Positions 1 through 9,734 of a stretch of DNA of 64,000 nucleotides are shown here, piece after piece. Position numbers and translations under genes: made by a program. A model generated the notes under the pieces. It worked only from the letters and a program-made list of their open reading frames with translations. It ran no database searches and was not told the DNA's origin. Every line of letters starts with the position of its first letter. Within the stretch, counting starts at the first letter, position 1. Origin of the DNA: Fusobacterium mortiferum ATCC 9817 (GTDB lineage: Bacteria; Fusobacteriota; Fusobacteriia; Fusobacteriales; Fusobacteriaceae); contig NZ_GL987991.1 in NCBI RefSeq assembly GCF_000158195.2, positions 54,455 to 118,454 on the forward strand, given 5' to 3'.

Positions 1-1019
1 TAATGTATGTTATTACCTATAGGGAAATCACTTGGAATATAAAATCTCAAGTTGCTATCTCCATAGTAATCTAATACTGGTAAATTATTCGGATATGTTC
101 TATAGAAGTCACTTCTACAATCACAAAATAGTACACTTTTAAAATTTGGATTATCTATTTTTATTATTACATTTCCATTTTCAGTTGTTTTAAAACTAGA
201 AAATAAAAATTTAATATTGCCTATATTAAAAGTTGAATCATTATATGTAAATAAATTATCCAATCTGTCAGCATGATTATTCAATGACATTTCTATGAAA
301 TTGGCATTAGGTGTGCTCAATGATGAACCACTATAAGCTTTTATACATTTATACTTCTTGCCATTTACAGCCTCATATACTTTTCCAACTTCAGCACTTG
401 TTAATGGAAATTTTCCATCTTCAACTTTTCCTACAACATTATCTATAAGTGTTTCTATTCCAGCTCTACTTAATCCACCAACAGCAGCTGCATTCCCACC
501 TTCAGGATTATTTCCTAAAATTGATTCAACTTGTTTTACTACTTCATTTCCAGTAGCTCTTACTCTTTCAATTTGCTTATCTCCTTCCCCAGTTAAAACT
601 TTAGAAAGATTAACAGTTAGCTGATTGATTTCATTTAAAAAGCTATCTCCTATTTCTAAATCTATACCTTCTCCTGCAAGAGTTTTAATTACAGTAACTC
701 TAATAAGTTTGTTTACAGTTAAGATACTATCTCCTTTAATTAAGATTATTTCAATTCCTAGTTCTCCAAATTTAGCTAAAGCATTAGTAGGAATTTGTAC
801 TTTATTAGATGAAGTAACACTAGCCTTTGATGTAGTAACTGCTACTCCATCACTTCTAATAAAATTCACTTTCATTGATACTCCTGAAAAGTTAAGGGAA
901 GTATCCCTAAAATCTATTTGTAAGTAATGTGATTGACTATCTGCTTGAGTAAATTTTGTTTCTAAATCATAAGTTGCTCCTCTAAGTAAGTCAATTACAA
1001 TTTTTAAAATTCTCTCCAT
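1..1019 (-). CDS. BppU-like baseplate/tail protein, partial
   Basis: The reading frame starts with an ATG at 1017-1019 behind an AAGGAGG ribosome site and stays open to the window edge, so the C-terminus is missing (about 339 residues visible). The first roughly 140 residues (MERILKIVIDLLRG, then alternating beta-type segments with 'LQIDFRDTSLNFSGVSMKVNF') look like the N-terminal domain of baseplate upper proteins of siphophages, which links receptor-binding parts to the tail tip. A short helical stretch and a carbohydrate-binding-like beta region follow. It is the last visible gene of the minus-strand tail module. The family assignment is inferred from pattern only. Plus-strand ORFs over this interval are shadows. 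Confidence 0.6.
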   Translation of the reverse strand, partial: MERILKIVIDLLRGATYDLETKFTQADSQSHYLQIDFRDTSLNFSGVSMKVNFIRSDGVAVTTSKASVTSSNKVQIPTNALAKFGELGIEIILIKGDSILTVNKLIRVTVIKTLAGEGIDLEIGDSFLNEINQLTVNLSKVLTGEGDKQIERVRATGNEVVKQVESILGNNPEGGNAAAVGGLSRAGIETLIDNVVGKVEDGKFPLTSAEVGKVYEAVNGKKYKCIKAYSGSSLSTPNANFIEMSLNNHADRLDNLFTYNDSTFNIGNIKFLFSSFKTTENGNVIIKIDNPNFKSVLFCDCRSDFYRTYPNNLPVLDYYGDSNLRFYIPSDFPIGNNIH

Positions 1020-1028
1020 TTTTCCTCC

Positions 1029-1946
1029 TTATAATAATACCCTTGTTTTGACCCAGTTAATGTTTAAATCTTTAGGTTCAGCATCAAAATGTGGACTATG
1101 TTTTCCAGTATATTCTTCTACTTTCATTTCACTATAATGACTAACTAATCCTTCTCCAGCCCATGAACTTAACCAAAAATCAAACTTACCATCATCTTTT
1201 TCAGAACCTAAAGCTAATCTTCTAATATTGAAATAGACATATCCTTTATAAATGACTTGAGGGTTACTGCTTGTAGAATAGTAAGCATAGTAAGTCACAC
1301 GTTTATGCTCTCCTAATTTCATATTTTCAAATCCTGATACTCTTATAGTTCTAGCTTTACCTCCTCCTTCAGTAGTAGTAACTAATCCAGCTGCATCTGT
1401 TAATTTCCATTCTTCAATATCAAAATTAAAATATACAGTTCCATAAACTTTTTTAATGCAACTAAAATAAAGTTTATCTTTGCTCCATTCTTTCAAAATA
1501 TTTTGTAAATAGATAATATATTGAGTAGTATAATAGCTAGTAAACTCATATAATTCTTTTTCAGCACTTACTACTTCTGATAATAAGTAATAATCAGCAA
1601 GAGTTTCTCCAGGAACATATTTACTTGTATAATCTACAACAGAAGTAAAAATATAATTCATCAAATTAGCATTTATATTTTTATTAGTATTTTTATCTGT
1701 TACCCATTTATTTATCTCATCTTGCCATTTTAATATTTTATCTTTTAATGCTATTTGCTTGGTATTAAGAGTCTGCAATAATTCTTTAGATAAGATATCT
1801 CCAGCTTTAGCTGTAGTAAAGTTTGCTCCCTCTTTACTTCCTATTTTTCTTGTAAGCTGGTTGAAGGTAGTATCTAAAAATTTAAAAGAACAAGTACCAT
1901 TTTTAAAATCAGGAGATTTATCTATTATTTCCATTAGTTTACTCAA
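1029..1946 (-). CDS. Tail-tip associated protein of unknown function
   Basis: This protein of about 305 residues has no family I recognise. I start it at the TTG at 1944-1946, which overlaps the previous stop (TTGA) and sits at good spacing from AGGAGGGG. An upstream in-frame start would lie inside the ribosome site. It has a helical first half rich in Lys, Glu and Tyr and a beta-rich second half ending 'NINWVKTRVLL'. Its position between the hub-like protein and the BppU-like protein suggests a structural baseplate component. There is no signal peptide or membrane segment. Confidence 0.55.
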   Translation of the reverse strand: MSKLMEIIDKSPDFKNGTCSFKFLDTTFNQLTRKIGSKEGANFTTAKAGDILSKELLQTLNTKQIALKDKILKWQDEINKWVTDKNTNKNINANLMNYIFTSVVDYTSKYVPGETLADYYLLSEVVSAEKELYEFTSYYTTQYIIYLQNILKEWSKDKLYFSCIKKVYGTVYFNFDIEEWKLTDAAGLVTTTEGGGKARTIRVSGFENMKLGEHKRVTYYAYYSTSSNPQVIYKGYVYFNIRRLALGSEKDDGKFDFWLSSWAGEGLVSHYSEMKVEEYTGKHSPHFDAEPKDLNINWVKTRVLL

Positions 1947-3520
1947 GCTATCCCCTCCTTTTTTAACCAAGCTTCTATTCTTGTATGATTTTTAACACAA
2001 CTTTCAAAGTTTTCATCTTGAGAATTAAATATTTTATGTGAAATTTCTCTTTGAGTAGTAGTAATTACCCAAGTTCCATCTATTGCCTTTCCTAAAGTAT
2101 TTTCTCCTAAGAAAGCTCCCCATTCATGCCCAACATCAAAATATGCTAATCCATCATATGGGTCTACTATCTCCCCTGTTTCTTCTTTTATTCCTGGTAA
2201 TCCTTGTGTATCTCCTTCCCAAGCTATTAAAGTTTTATGCTCAATAAAGAGATAATCTCCTACTTTATAATCAACGGCTACTTCTAAAGGAACAGTAAGC
2301 TCTAACTCTACTCCAGGATATCCATATCTACTGAATATACTATCTGATAAAGTAGCAGCAAATGTAGCTTTATCTGTAGCAGATAACTTATTAACTCCAG
2401 CTATTATATATTCATCTGGACTACTTGGAATAAGCATTCTAAATTTATTAAAAGAACTTATTGAAGTAAAATACCTTTTAATCCTTTCTTTATCTTCCTT
2501 GAAGTCTTTTTCATACTTAACTATCATATTATTTACTATGTTCTCATCAGTTATATTTTTACTATCTATTGAAATAATGTTATTTTCATCAAGAGTAATT
2601 CCTTCTGTTCCAATGGTTGGTTGTCTATGTAGTTTTATTCCAAGCTTTCCATCTAAACTTAGATATGGAAATATAGCACAAGGTTTATATACATTATCTA
2701 TCAACCACTCATAAGGATCATCTATAGGTTCTCTTATTTCTAAGTAGTAGTTTGAATAATATGGTCTATTTAAAACCTCTCTAATTTCATTTAGTGATAC
2801 TAAATCTACAAAGTTTTCATATTGATTAGTCAAATATGGCACTTGAACTTCTAATTGAGGTGTTGAGAATACAGCTTGAAATATTAGCTCAATACAAGTA
2901 ACTGGATGTCCTTCAAATACTATAACTCTAGTTAAAATTGAATTACCATCATCATCAGTTTCTCCCTCATCAATTTCTTTAATACTAAATCCTTGCTTTA
3001 TTCCATTTATAGTTTTAGTAGGCATTCTATATTTATTAATATCATCAATAGTTTCTCCATTGTATTTTGATAACTCTCTATCAAATATAGAAGCTTTTAA
3101 TCTTTCTTGGAAATCAGCTATTTCAAAAGTATACTTACTTTCAAATACATCATTATCAATACTTCTTATAAGTCCTCTATATATTAATTTTAAAGTTTTA
3201 TCTCCACACATAGCATAAATATCAACCATTTCTCCATATGTCATAGAGTTCCCACTATTCAATCTTTCATAAAGCCATTGGGATATAGTGTAATCAACAT
3301 TTACTATATCAAATTTAATTGATGATACAGAGCATTGAGAATCTTTAGGAGTAATTGAACTTCCTCCACCATTTGGAATACTCATATATGGTAAACACTC
3401 TATATCTTCAAATATTACTCCTCTTTTAGTTGCTAAGTATAAAGGTTTTCCCTCTTCTCTACTCCTTAAACTATCATATATTTTTGCTATATAGTGATAA
3501 TATTGTTTTTCTATATTCAT
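1943..3520 (-). CDS. Baseplate hub / tail-tip protein
   Basis: This 525-residue structural protein has four-base start/stop overlaps with both neighbours (ATGA upstream, TTGA downstream), so translation is probably coupled. Its size, position after the tape measure and a short tail gene, and mixed beta architecture with several Pro-rich turns ('EIREPIDDPYEWLIDNVYKP') fit a hub or tail-associated protein that anchors the baseplate. I see no catalytic motif such as a lysozyme or peptidase signature. The hub role is inferred from gene order. A generic minor tail protein is the alternative. Confidence 0.6.
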   Translation of the reverse strand: MNIEKQYYHYIAKIYDSLRSREEGKPLYLATKRGVIFEDIECLPYMSIPNGGGSSITPKDSQCSVSSIKFDIVNVDYTISQWLYERLNSGNSMTYGEMVDIYAMCGDKTLKLIYRGLIRSIDNDVFESKYTFEIADFQERLKASIFDRELSKYNGETIDDINKYRMPTKTINGIKQGFSIKEIDEGETDDDGNSILTRVIVFEGHPVTCIELIFQAVFSTPQLEVQVPYLTNQYENFVDLVSLNEIREVLNRPYYSNYYLEIREPIDDPYEWLIDNVYKPCAIFPYLSLDGKLGIKLHRQPTIGTEGITLDENNIISIDSKNITDENIVNNMIVKYEKDFKEDKERIKRYFTSISSFNKFRMLIPSSPDEYIIAGVNKLSATDKATFAATLSDSIFSRYGYPGVELELTVPLEVAVDYKVGDYLFIEHKTLIAWEGDTQGLPGIKEETGEIVDPYDGLAYFDVGHEWGAFLGENTLGKAIDGTWVITTTQREISHKIFNSQDENFESCVKNHTRIEAWLKKEGIA

Positions 3521-3927
3521 AGCATATCAACCCTTTCATTTAATTTGATAGTTAGGTCATAATAAGGTTTACCTGTACTTTGCTTAGGAGAAATATCCTT
3601 TATTTCATAGGAAAATAAAGGGTCATCAGGTAAATTTTTAAAATCTATATAGCCCTTTTTTAAAAGAATTTCTCTAGGAATATTAAGTAATTTTCTTTCT
3701 TTTTTTATCTCTATAAGTTCTCTTATTATATTTTCACATTCTTGGAAAGAAAGATATTGTAAAGATAGAGTATATTTATATTTAAACCATCTAATTATAT
3801 TAAATTCTTTCCCAGACTCTGCTGTTTGATAAATAGCTCCTTCTTTATCATCAATTCCATCATATTTAATACCTTTTATTTGATAATCTTTTAGAGTAGA
3901 AATATAGATAGAAATTTTATTTTCCAT
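3517..3927 (-). CDS. Small phage tail protein
   Basis: This 136-residue protein starts at the second of two close ATGs behind AAGGAGGTG. The first ATG reads into a stop after a few codons. It is beta-rich at the N-terminus with a central charged helix ('IRELIEIKKERKLLNIP'). It lies directly after the tape measure and overlaps the hub gene, the position often held by a distal tail or adaptor protein. No family is recognised. Confidence 0.55.
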   Translation of the reverse strand: MENKISIYISTLKDYQIKGIKYDGIDDKEGAIYQTAESGKEFNIIRWFKYKYTLSLQYLSFQECENIIRELIEIKKERKLLNIPREILLKKGYIDFKNLPDDPLFSYEIKDISPKQSTGKPYYDLTIKLNERVDML

Positions 3928-3983
3928 TCATACACCTCCTTTTTTATTTTTATTATTAAATTGCCAATGTTCTTATTTCTACT

Positions 3984-6671
3984 TTATTTTTTCTTTCCAA
4001 TGAGTGTTACATTATATCCATCATTTAATTCTTTTTCTATTTCTTTAATAAATAATTTAGTCAAGGTAGAGTTACTTCCATCTATATAGACTATACCTTC
4101 ATTTTTTTCTTGAGAGCTTTCTACTCTATCATTAATTCCTTCATCATATTGAGTAGAAGAAGAGTTATTATCTTCATTATCTGTATCTTCTTCAGAGTCA
4201 ACACTATTGTTGATAGTTGCTGCAGCTACTCCAAAAGAAGCGGCAACAGCAGCATTTTGTGCAGCAGATACAAAAGCGTTTTTAGCTCCACTATAATTAT
4301 TAGCAGCAATATATGATAATCCTAATGCTGTATCTGAAACAGCTCTAGCAGCATGTTCTTGCCCTTTTGCCATTAATAACTCAGCTAATTGCAACATAGC
4401 AAACTTTTTAAAATCTTCCAATGATTTAATTTGTCCTTGTGCTAAAGCTGTGTAGGTATCCATAATAGCTCCTGCTGACCTCTCATATATATCAACTTCA
4501 TAATTAGATGCCCATTTCTCCCAGTTAAATTTTTTATTTTTATTAGCTTGTTCAAGTTTAAAAGCATTTTCTTCCTGTTTAATCTTATTTTTATTAATAT
4601 CTATAATAGTGTCAGCTAGTTCTTGCTCAAATCCTGCATTGGACTCATAGAAAGCTTTTCTTTGCTCTAATTGTAGTGCCTCTTGTTCTAACCTTTGTTG
4701 TTCCAACTCTAGTAATCTAATATTTTTATTTTTTTCTATATCTTCTACACTTAATTTCCCCTGGTTATATAAATCAACCTGTTCTTGTAGAAATAGCCAT
4801 TCATTCTCTAAAAGGCTAGCTTGTTGCTCTTTTCTAGCTTGTAATTGAGTATCTAACATAGAATCTTCTCCTACATCATTCCTTTCAGTAGAAAATCTTT
4901 GTTGGATATTTAATTCTACTTCAATTACTTTTTTCTTAAACTCATTAGCCTTTGTTAAATCATCTATATTTCTATAATAATCTTCCATTTGTTTTAAACT
5001 TGCTAAATTAGCTTTTTGTTGCTCCAAATAAAGCTCATTTTCTTTATTTTTAATATTCCTGTTATATTCCTCTTGGTTGATTATTCCTAATGATAATAAA
5101 TTTTGTTGGCCAGCTATATAATCTTTTTTATCTTGGAGATACTTAAGCTCATTAGATTTTAAGGTGTCATTATGTTCCTCTAATCTACTTTCTTCTTGAG
5201 CTCTTAAATCTTGTAGTTGAGTATTCTTTTTATTTTCGCTCTCTACTATTTTTTGATTAGTTTCTTCAACTTTTTTAGCTGCCTCTTCCCTAGTTTTAAT
5301 TTCTCTTTCTATATTTTGTATTTTCCAAGTAAGTTGATTTTTTTCATCATTAAGCTTGTTTTCAGTAGGAATTAAGGTCATAGATTTATTAGGATTTGTT
5401 TTTAATAACTCTTCTCTTTTCTTTCTAACCTCTTCTAATTCCTTTGTTACTCCCTCTAATTTCTTTTTTAAATCAGGAAGTTCTTTTTCTCTATCTAGTT
5501 GAATTTCTAAAGAGTTATCTTCTCCATCAATGGCCCTTCTAATAGTTTTTACAAAATTGAGTAAACTTTCATTTTCTACAACAGATTTTACAAACTTACT
5601 CCATCTATTATCCATAGCTATTACAAGCTTTTCCCATTCTGATTGAATATTATCTGTTGCTGTTCTATAAGCTGTTTCCAATTCTCCTGAACTACTAGCC
5701 ACTTTTTCTAACTTATTAGCAAAATTTTCAGCATTTATTCCTGTAAGATTTAAAGCTGCACTTCCAGCTTCAACTGATGAAAAGAGGTCTACAACTGATT
5801 TATTAGATTTTTTAGCATATTCTTCCATCTTTATCATAGCTTCTTGAAGAGTTCCACCATTTGCTATAAATTCAGTAAAGCTTTGACCTGATAATTTTTC
5901 AAAGTTATCAGCAGCCATTTGTCCTTCTTTGGATAATTCTGATAGCATAGACTTTAACATTGTTATTGTCTTGGCTGTATTATTACCATTTACAGTCATT
6001 TGAGCTATTGCTCCACCTACATCATTAAGAGATACTCCAAGAGCTGCCGAGATTGATGTTACATCTCCAAGTTGGTCCCCTAACTCTCTTACAGTAGTTA
6101 CACCCTCATTTTGAATTGTAAGTAACCAGTCAGCAACCTTTCCAGCTTCACTCATTTCCATTTTATAAGCATTGATAATAGAAGTAATAGTTCCTACTGA
6201 CTGTTCAACAGTAGCTTGCCCAGCTATAGCTGTCTTAGATGCTGTTTCAAGAAATCCTATTAAATCTCCTTTTCCTACTCCTGATGATAGAGCTTGGTAG
6301 GCAGCATTTGCTATCTCTGTTTTACTTGCTCCAGTTTTAAGAGATAGTCTTTCAAATTCATCTCCATATTTATTTAACTCATCTCTTGATACTTTAAGAA
6401 GAGTATTTACCATTCCAAGTTGTTTTTGATATGCCATTACTTCTTTAGTAGTGACTCTAAGTTTATTAGCTACATATATTGCAGCAGCTGCCATAGCTCC
6501 TTTAGCAATAGTTGCTGCATTAATAGATTTAGTCATCTTTCCAAAGGCACTATCTATTTTATTGGTAGTTCCTTCAGTTTGATTTTGCATTCCCTTTAAG
6601 CCTTGACTATAGTTACTGGTGTCAAGAGTAGCCATATATTGTAATAAATATTCATTTGAATAAGGTATCAT
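3984..6671 (-). CDS. Tail tape measure protein
   Basis: This 895-residue protein is the longest of the tail module. The N-terminal third has the TP901-type tape-measure pattern (TGASKTEIANAAYQALSSG, then repeated 'GVGGAIAQMT'-like helices). The middle (about residues 385-690) is a long Glu/Lys/Gln coiled coil rich in 'EEE' and 'LEQQ'. A small hydrophobic Ala/Gly-rich segment lies near 770-830 ('AAVAASFGVAAATINN'). The start overlaps the preceding stop (ATGA) behind AAAGGAGGAGC. It fixes tail length, and gene order (tube proteins before, tip proteins after) agrees. The protein implies a siphovirus-type tail of roughly 130 nm, using about 1.5 angstrom per residue. Confidence 0.9.
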   Translation of the reverse strand: MIPYSNEYLLQYMATLDTSNYSQGLKGMQNQTEGTTNKIDSAFGKMTKSINAATIAKGAMAAAAIYVANKLRVTTKEVMAYQKQLGMVNTLLKVSRDELNKYGDEFERLSLKTGASKTEIANAAYQALSSGVGKGDLIGFLETASKTAIAGQATVEQSVGTITSIINAYKMEMSEAGKVADWLLTIQNEGVTTVRELGDQLGDVTSISAALGVSLNDVGGAIAQMTVNGNNTAKTITMLKSMLSELSKEGQMAADNFEKLSGQSFTEFIANGGTLQEAMIKMEEYAKKSNKSVVDLFSSVEAGSAALNLTGINAENFANKLEKVASSSGELETAYRTATDNIQSEWEKLVIAMDNRWSKFVKSVVENESLLNFVKTIRRAIDGEDNSLEIQLDREKELPDLKKKLEGVTKELEEVRKKREELLKTNPNKSMTLIPTENKLNDEKNQLTWKIQNIEREIKTREEAAKKVEETNQKIVESENKKNTQLQDLRAQEESRLEEHNDTLKSNELKYLQDKKDYIAGQQNLLSLGIINQEEYNRNIKNKENELYLEQQKANLASLKQMEDYYRNIDDLTKANEFKKKVIEVELNIQQRFSTERNDVGEDSMLDTQLQARKEQQASLLENEWLFLQEQVDLYNQGKLSVEDIEKNKNIRLLELEQQRLEQEALQLEQRKAFYESNAGFEQELADTIIDINKNKIKQEENAFKLEQANKNKKFNWEKWASNYEVDIYERSAGAIMDTYTALAQGQIKSLEDFKKFAMLQLAELLMAKGQEHAARAVSDTALGLSYIAANNYSGAKNAFVSAAQNAAVAASFGVAAATINNSVDSEEDTDNEDNNSSSTQYDEGINDRVESSQEKNEGIVYIDGSNSTLTKLFIKEIEKELNDGYNVTLIGKKK

Positions 6672-7294
6672 AAAGCTCCTCCTTTAGTCATAGCTTGTAA
6701 TTTCTTTATATTAAAGAAATCTATTCCTCTAACAACTTTAACTCCATTATTTTTAAAATCTTCTTTATATCCATTCAATAGTTTTGTGTATTTTCCTTTA
6801 TCTTTAGAATTTAGATTTATATGATTATCAACTATAGCTGATAAATTTAAACTTTCTTCTGCTTCTAAAGCTTTTATTCCTTCTAGTATTGAATTAAATA
6901 TAAAGAAATTAGTATTCATAGCTTCATTTAGTGATGTTGAAGTATTTTTACAAAACTTTGCTATTCTATATGACATATTTATATAGATATCATCTGAGCT
7001 TTCTTTACTTTCCTTTTCTCCAGTATTTTCATTTCTTGACATCATCTTAAAGCATTCTTGAAGTACAGTTACTAATTCTATAGTTGTAAGTTTTTCAACT
7101 TCAACTATGTCATCAGATAATGTCTTTATATAAATATTACATATTTCTCTTATCTCCATTTTTTCAAAATCTATACTGTTTAGATATAACCAATCTTTAA
7201 CAGTAGGTTCTCTAATTGTTATAAATCTTATTCCTAAAGAAATAGTTTTATTTCTTGGAATTAAATCTTTTATATCTCTTATAAATATCCCCAT
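6668..7294 (-). CDS. Probable tail assembly chaperone
   Basis: This 208-residue acidic helical protein lies between the tail tube genes and the tape measure, the standard place for tail assembly chaperones that coat the tape measure protein. It has no recognisable motif. It starts behind GAGGAGGG and its stop overlaps the tape measure start. I saw no obvious slippery heptamer that would make a longer frameshift product, so the usual G/GT arrangement is not evident. Function is inferred from position. Confidence 0.5.
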   Translation of the reverse strand: MGIFIRDIKDLIPRNKTISLGIRFITIREPTVKDWLYLNSIDFEKMEIREICNIYIKTLSDDIVEVEKLTTIELVTVLQECFKMMSRNENTGEKESKESSDDIYINMSYRIAKFCKNTSTSLNEAMNTNFFIFNSILEGIKALEAEESLNLSAIVDNHINLNSKDKGKYTKLLNGYKEDFKNNGVKVVRGIDFFNIKKLQAMTKGGAL

Positions 7295-7325
7295 ATATTC
7301 CCTCCTCTCTTAAGTTCTTTATAAT

Positions 7326-7349
7326 ACCTCTATCAATTAAGATAGAGGC
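7326..7349 (-). terminator. Intercistronic hairpin after tail tube gene
   Basis: CCTCTATC at 7327-7334 pairs with GATAGAGG at 7341-7348 across a six-base loop, downstream of the tube gene and upstream of the chaperone gene. The minus-strand sequence after it has no long U tract. It may therefore be a partial terminator or RNA-stability element that sets the high tube-to-chaperone ratio. Confidence 0.45.
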
Positions 7350-7360
7350 ACTGAAAAAAC

Positions 7361-7876
7361 TTAAGCTTTTGCTGTGTAATTTCCCCAAGTATATACTAAT
7401 CCTTTTGTTGGACTTTCTTCAGCTATATCTGTTGAGAAGTTAAATGTTAAAGCTACTTTAGGTGTATCTTCTGTTTTAAAGTTAATTTGAGTATTAACTA
7501 GACAAGATACTCTAGGTCCTGTAATATCAAAGTCTGTTGAATCTCCTGCTGATAATGGATGTACTTTTAACTTTCCAAATTTAAGTGGTTTTCCTACTGT
7601 TGTAAATCCTACTCCAGTAGTTCCTTCAATATAAGTGTTTGATAATTTAGGTAATACACTTAAATCTAAAGGAATAGTACATGTAAGTGTAACTTCTCCT
7701 GGAATTACATTTGCTATATATGGTCCTTGCATTTGGTCTACTTCTACAGAGTATATTTCAAACCCAGCACTAAATAAAACTTCCTCTTCTTTCAGTGTAA
7801 GTCCTAATACAACTGGGCTCTCTTCTCCTTCAAGAGTATATTCAATCTTACAAGGTCCTAATGGATATTCTTTCAT
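7361..7876 (-). CDS. Major tail tube protein (paralogue 1)
   Basis: This 171-residue beta-rich protein starts 'MKEYPLGPCKIEY'. It lies just before the chaperone and tape measure genes and carries its own strong ribosome site (GGGAGGTAGCA), as expected for an abundant tube subunit. The next gene upstream starts with a similar 'xxLGPCxVxF' block and a comparable beta layout, so the two look like diverged duplicates. A hairpin follows the stop. The tube role comes from position, size and fold impression rather than a firm family match. Confidence 0.6.
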   Translation of the reverse strand: MKEYPLGPCKIEYTLEGEESPVVLGLTLKEEEVLFSAGFEIYSVEVDQMQGPYIANVIPGEVTLTCTIPLDLSVLPKLSNTYIEGTTGVGFTTVGKPLKFGKLKVHPLSAGDSTDFDITGPRVSCLVNTQINFKTEDTPKVALTFNFSTDIAEESPTKGLVYTWGNYTAKA

Positions 7877-7888
7877 TGCTACCTCCCT

Positions 7889-8314
7889 TTAAGTAATTAT
7901 TTCTACATCTTTGTTATCTTCATTTCTTAAAGCTTTAGCTTTAATCTTTACACTATGAGTACCTTCAGTTTTGAAATTAAAATTAATTTCAAGAGTTATA
8001 ACAGCCCTCAATAACTTTATTCTTACAGAATTACTCATAGTTACTATCTCTATAACTCCTTTTTTTACTAGTGTTTTTACATCAGGAGTTATTCCAAAAG
8101 TATTAATAGAGTTTTCATCTAATAATACTGTTGTTTCAAAAGTAATATTTCTACCTAATTCCAATATCTCCTTTATATCTGGGCTTTCATCAGTCTTTAT
8201 CTCTTGTGTAATAGCTTGTAATTTTAAAGATGTACTATCAGTTTTTAATGTGTGTCCTATATATTTATCATTGAAATATACTTGACAAGGACCTAATTCG
8301 AATATCTTAACCAT
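7889..8314 (-). CDS. Tail tube-like protein (paralogue 2)
   Basis: This 141-residue protein begins 'MVKIFELGPCQVYFND', matching the opening of the following tail tube gene. It continues with a beta-rich segment (residues about 50-140) ending 'HSVKIKAKALRNEDN'. The start overlaps the preceding stop. It could be a second tube component or a tail terminator/completion protein. Duplicated tube-like genes are known in some siphophages. Assignment is inferred. Confidence 0.5.
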   Translation of the reverse strand: MVKIFELGPCQVYFNDKYIGHTLKTDSTSLKLQAITQEIKTDESPDIKEILELGRNITFETTVLLDENSINTFGITPDVKTLVKKGVIEIVTMSNSVRIKLLRAVITLEINFNFKTEGTHSVKIKAKALRNEDNKDVEIIT

Positions 8315-8702
8315 CTTTTCCTCTGAATATATATAATTTTCTTATTTTAGGTTTGTCAGAGGTACTTTCCCCCTCTGATAATTGAGCTTCTCTTATTCTT
8401 TTGAGATTATCTCTAAAGTTAACCATAAGGTCTGCTGCTAAGTCTATATAATCTGGATGAGCTATCATTTCATGTAATTTAGCTGTTACATAGCTCTTAC
8501 ATAATCCTGTAACCAAGTCTTGTCCATTTGTTAGCTCAAGTGTCTTGGTTAGGTTAACTGATGAATCAATAACTCCTATAGCTTCTCTTTCAAACTCTTC
8601 AGCAACTTTATTAAACTCATCTTCAGAGTATTGAGAATAAGCTAATAAGATATTTTTTACTGGAACAGGCATAAATTTATCATTTAGATATTTAAAAGCC
8701 AT
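8307..8702 (-). CDS. Head-tail connector candidate
   Basis: This 131-residue, mostly helical protein is encoded between the major capsid gene and the tail tube genes, where head completion or connector proteins normally lie. It starts behind GGAGGG. No recognisable family motif is visible, and no membrane segment. It overlaps the next gene by eight bases. Confidence 0.5.
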   Translation of the reverse strand: MAFKYLNDKFMPVPVKNILLAYSQYSEDEFNKVAEEFEREAIGVIDSSVNLTKTLELTNGQDLVTGLCKSYVTAKLHEMIAHPDYIDLAADLMVNFRDNLKRIREAQLSEGESTSDKPKIRKLYIFRGKDG

Positions 8703-8747
8703 TATCCCTCCTTTCTCAAGGAGAAGAGGGAACTTCCCTCTTCAATA

Positions 8748-9731
8748 TTAAGATATAGTAACCTTATATCTCTCAAATTTAGTTGTTGATAATACAAGAG
8801 GCATTGGAGCTGATTTACCCCATAGTCCTTTACTACCAGTAGTTTCCTCTACTTTAGTATCTCCAGCTATTACTTTGGATCTAACTAAAACTGATTCATT
8901 CTTTGCTACATCTCCATAAGTAAGACAACCATATCCAACTGCTAAGTTATTAACATTAGATAAAATAATTAGATTTTTAGTATCTATCTCTTTATCATCA
9001 GTTCCTTTAGCATTTACTAGAAGTTCTACTTTTTGAGTTCCAATCATTAAGTATGGCTCACTTCCATCAACTCTAAATTCAACTTTATTTATATTTTGTC
9101 TAGTATCATTAGCTTCATTTTTTATAGCATTAAATATGTTTTCTCCTACTTCGATTTCAGGCCACATTCCATGTTTAGTTTGATAAGCTAAAGCAAGTTT
9201 TAAAACTTCATCAACAAAAACAGTTGTTCCATTAGTCCAAGAAAGAGGTTTATCTGCTTTAACTCCTACTTCATGAGCTTTCTTATTTTTGTCAGTATAA
9301 GTACCCTTTAAATAAACTTCAGCACATTGTTTTTCAAATCTATTATCAATAGCAGCAGCAATTAGTCTTGAATATTTAGCTTCCATTTGTTTAATTGTAG
9401 GAATTTCGGCTCCTGTTTTTGTGTACATAGGAACACCAGCTTTTATTTGGATTAAATCACTAGCTGAATAAGGAAATTGTCCTCCAATAATATCAGGTTC
9501 AAACTCAATAACTCTATATCCATCTTTACCAAGAATAGGTAAAACTTCTGTTCTTCCTACAATTCCAGCTGTTACAAAGTGATCTGTTAAATCTTCTATT
9601 CTTATTTTTTCTGTTGGAGATAAGTATTCGTTTCCAGAGTTTATGAATTTTTTTGAGTATCTTTTTGGAATATTTAATTTTTGTGACATCTCAGCTATTA
9701 GAGATATTAAGTAAATCATTCTTTTATTCAT
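8748..9731 (-). CDS. Major capsid protein
   Basis: This 327-residue protein resembles the major capsid protein E family (HK97-type fold). It has an N-terminal helical arm, then 'GRTEVLPILGKDGYRVIEFEPDIIGG', a long spine-helix-like segment around residues 115-150 ('AKYSRLIAAAIDNRFEKQ') and a beta-rich C-terminus ending 'PMPLVLSTTKFERYKVTIS'. The strong ribosome site (GGAGG) and order protease - decoration - capsid match phages of this type. The size fits a mature subunit without a long scaffolding delta domain. Scaffolding is probably supplied by the protease gene. Confidence 0.8.
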   Translation of the reverse strand: MNKRMIYLISLIAEMSQKLNIPKRYSKKFINSGNEYLSPTEKIRIEDLTDHFVTAGIVGRTEVLPILGKDGYRVIEFEPDIIGGQFPYSASDLIQIKAGVPMYTKTGAEIPTIKQMEAKYSRLIAAAIDNRFEKQCAEVYLKGTYTDKNKKAHEVGVKADKPLSWTNGTTVFVDEVLKLALAYQTKHGMWPEIEVGENIFNAIKNEANDTRQNINKVEFRVDGSEPYLMIGTQKVELLVNAKGTDDKEIDTKNLIILSNVNNLAVGYGCLTYGDVAKNESVLVRSKVIAGDTKVEETTGSKGLWGKSAPMPLVLSTTKFERYKVTIS

Positions 9732-9734
9732 TTA

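Noticed and set aside
358-927. Two plus-strand ORFs of 88 and 100 codons
   Set aside because: They lie opposite a continuous minus-strand tail gene with a good ribosome site and phage-like protein sequence. Their Ser/Pro/Leu-rich translations are typical antisense shadows.
6668-7294. Programmed frameshift extending the tail chaperone (G/GT type)
   Set aside because: I found no clear slippery heptamer near the end of the gene, and the tape measure start directly overlaps its stop.
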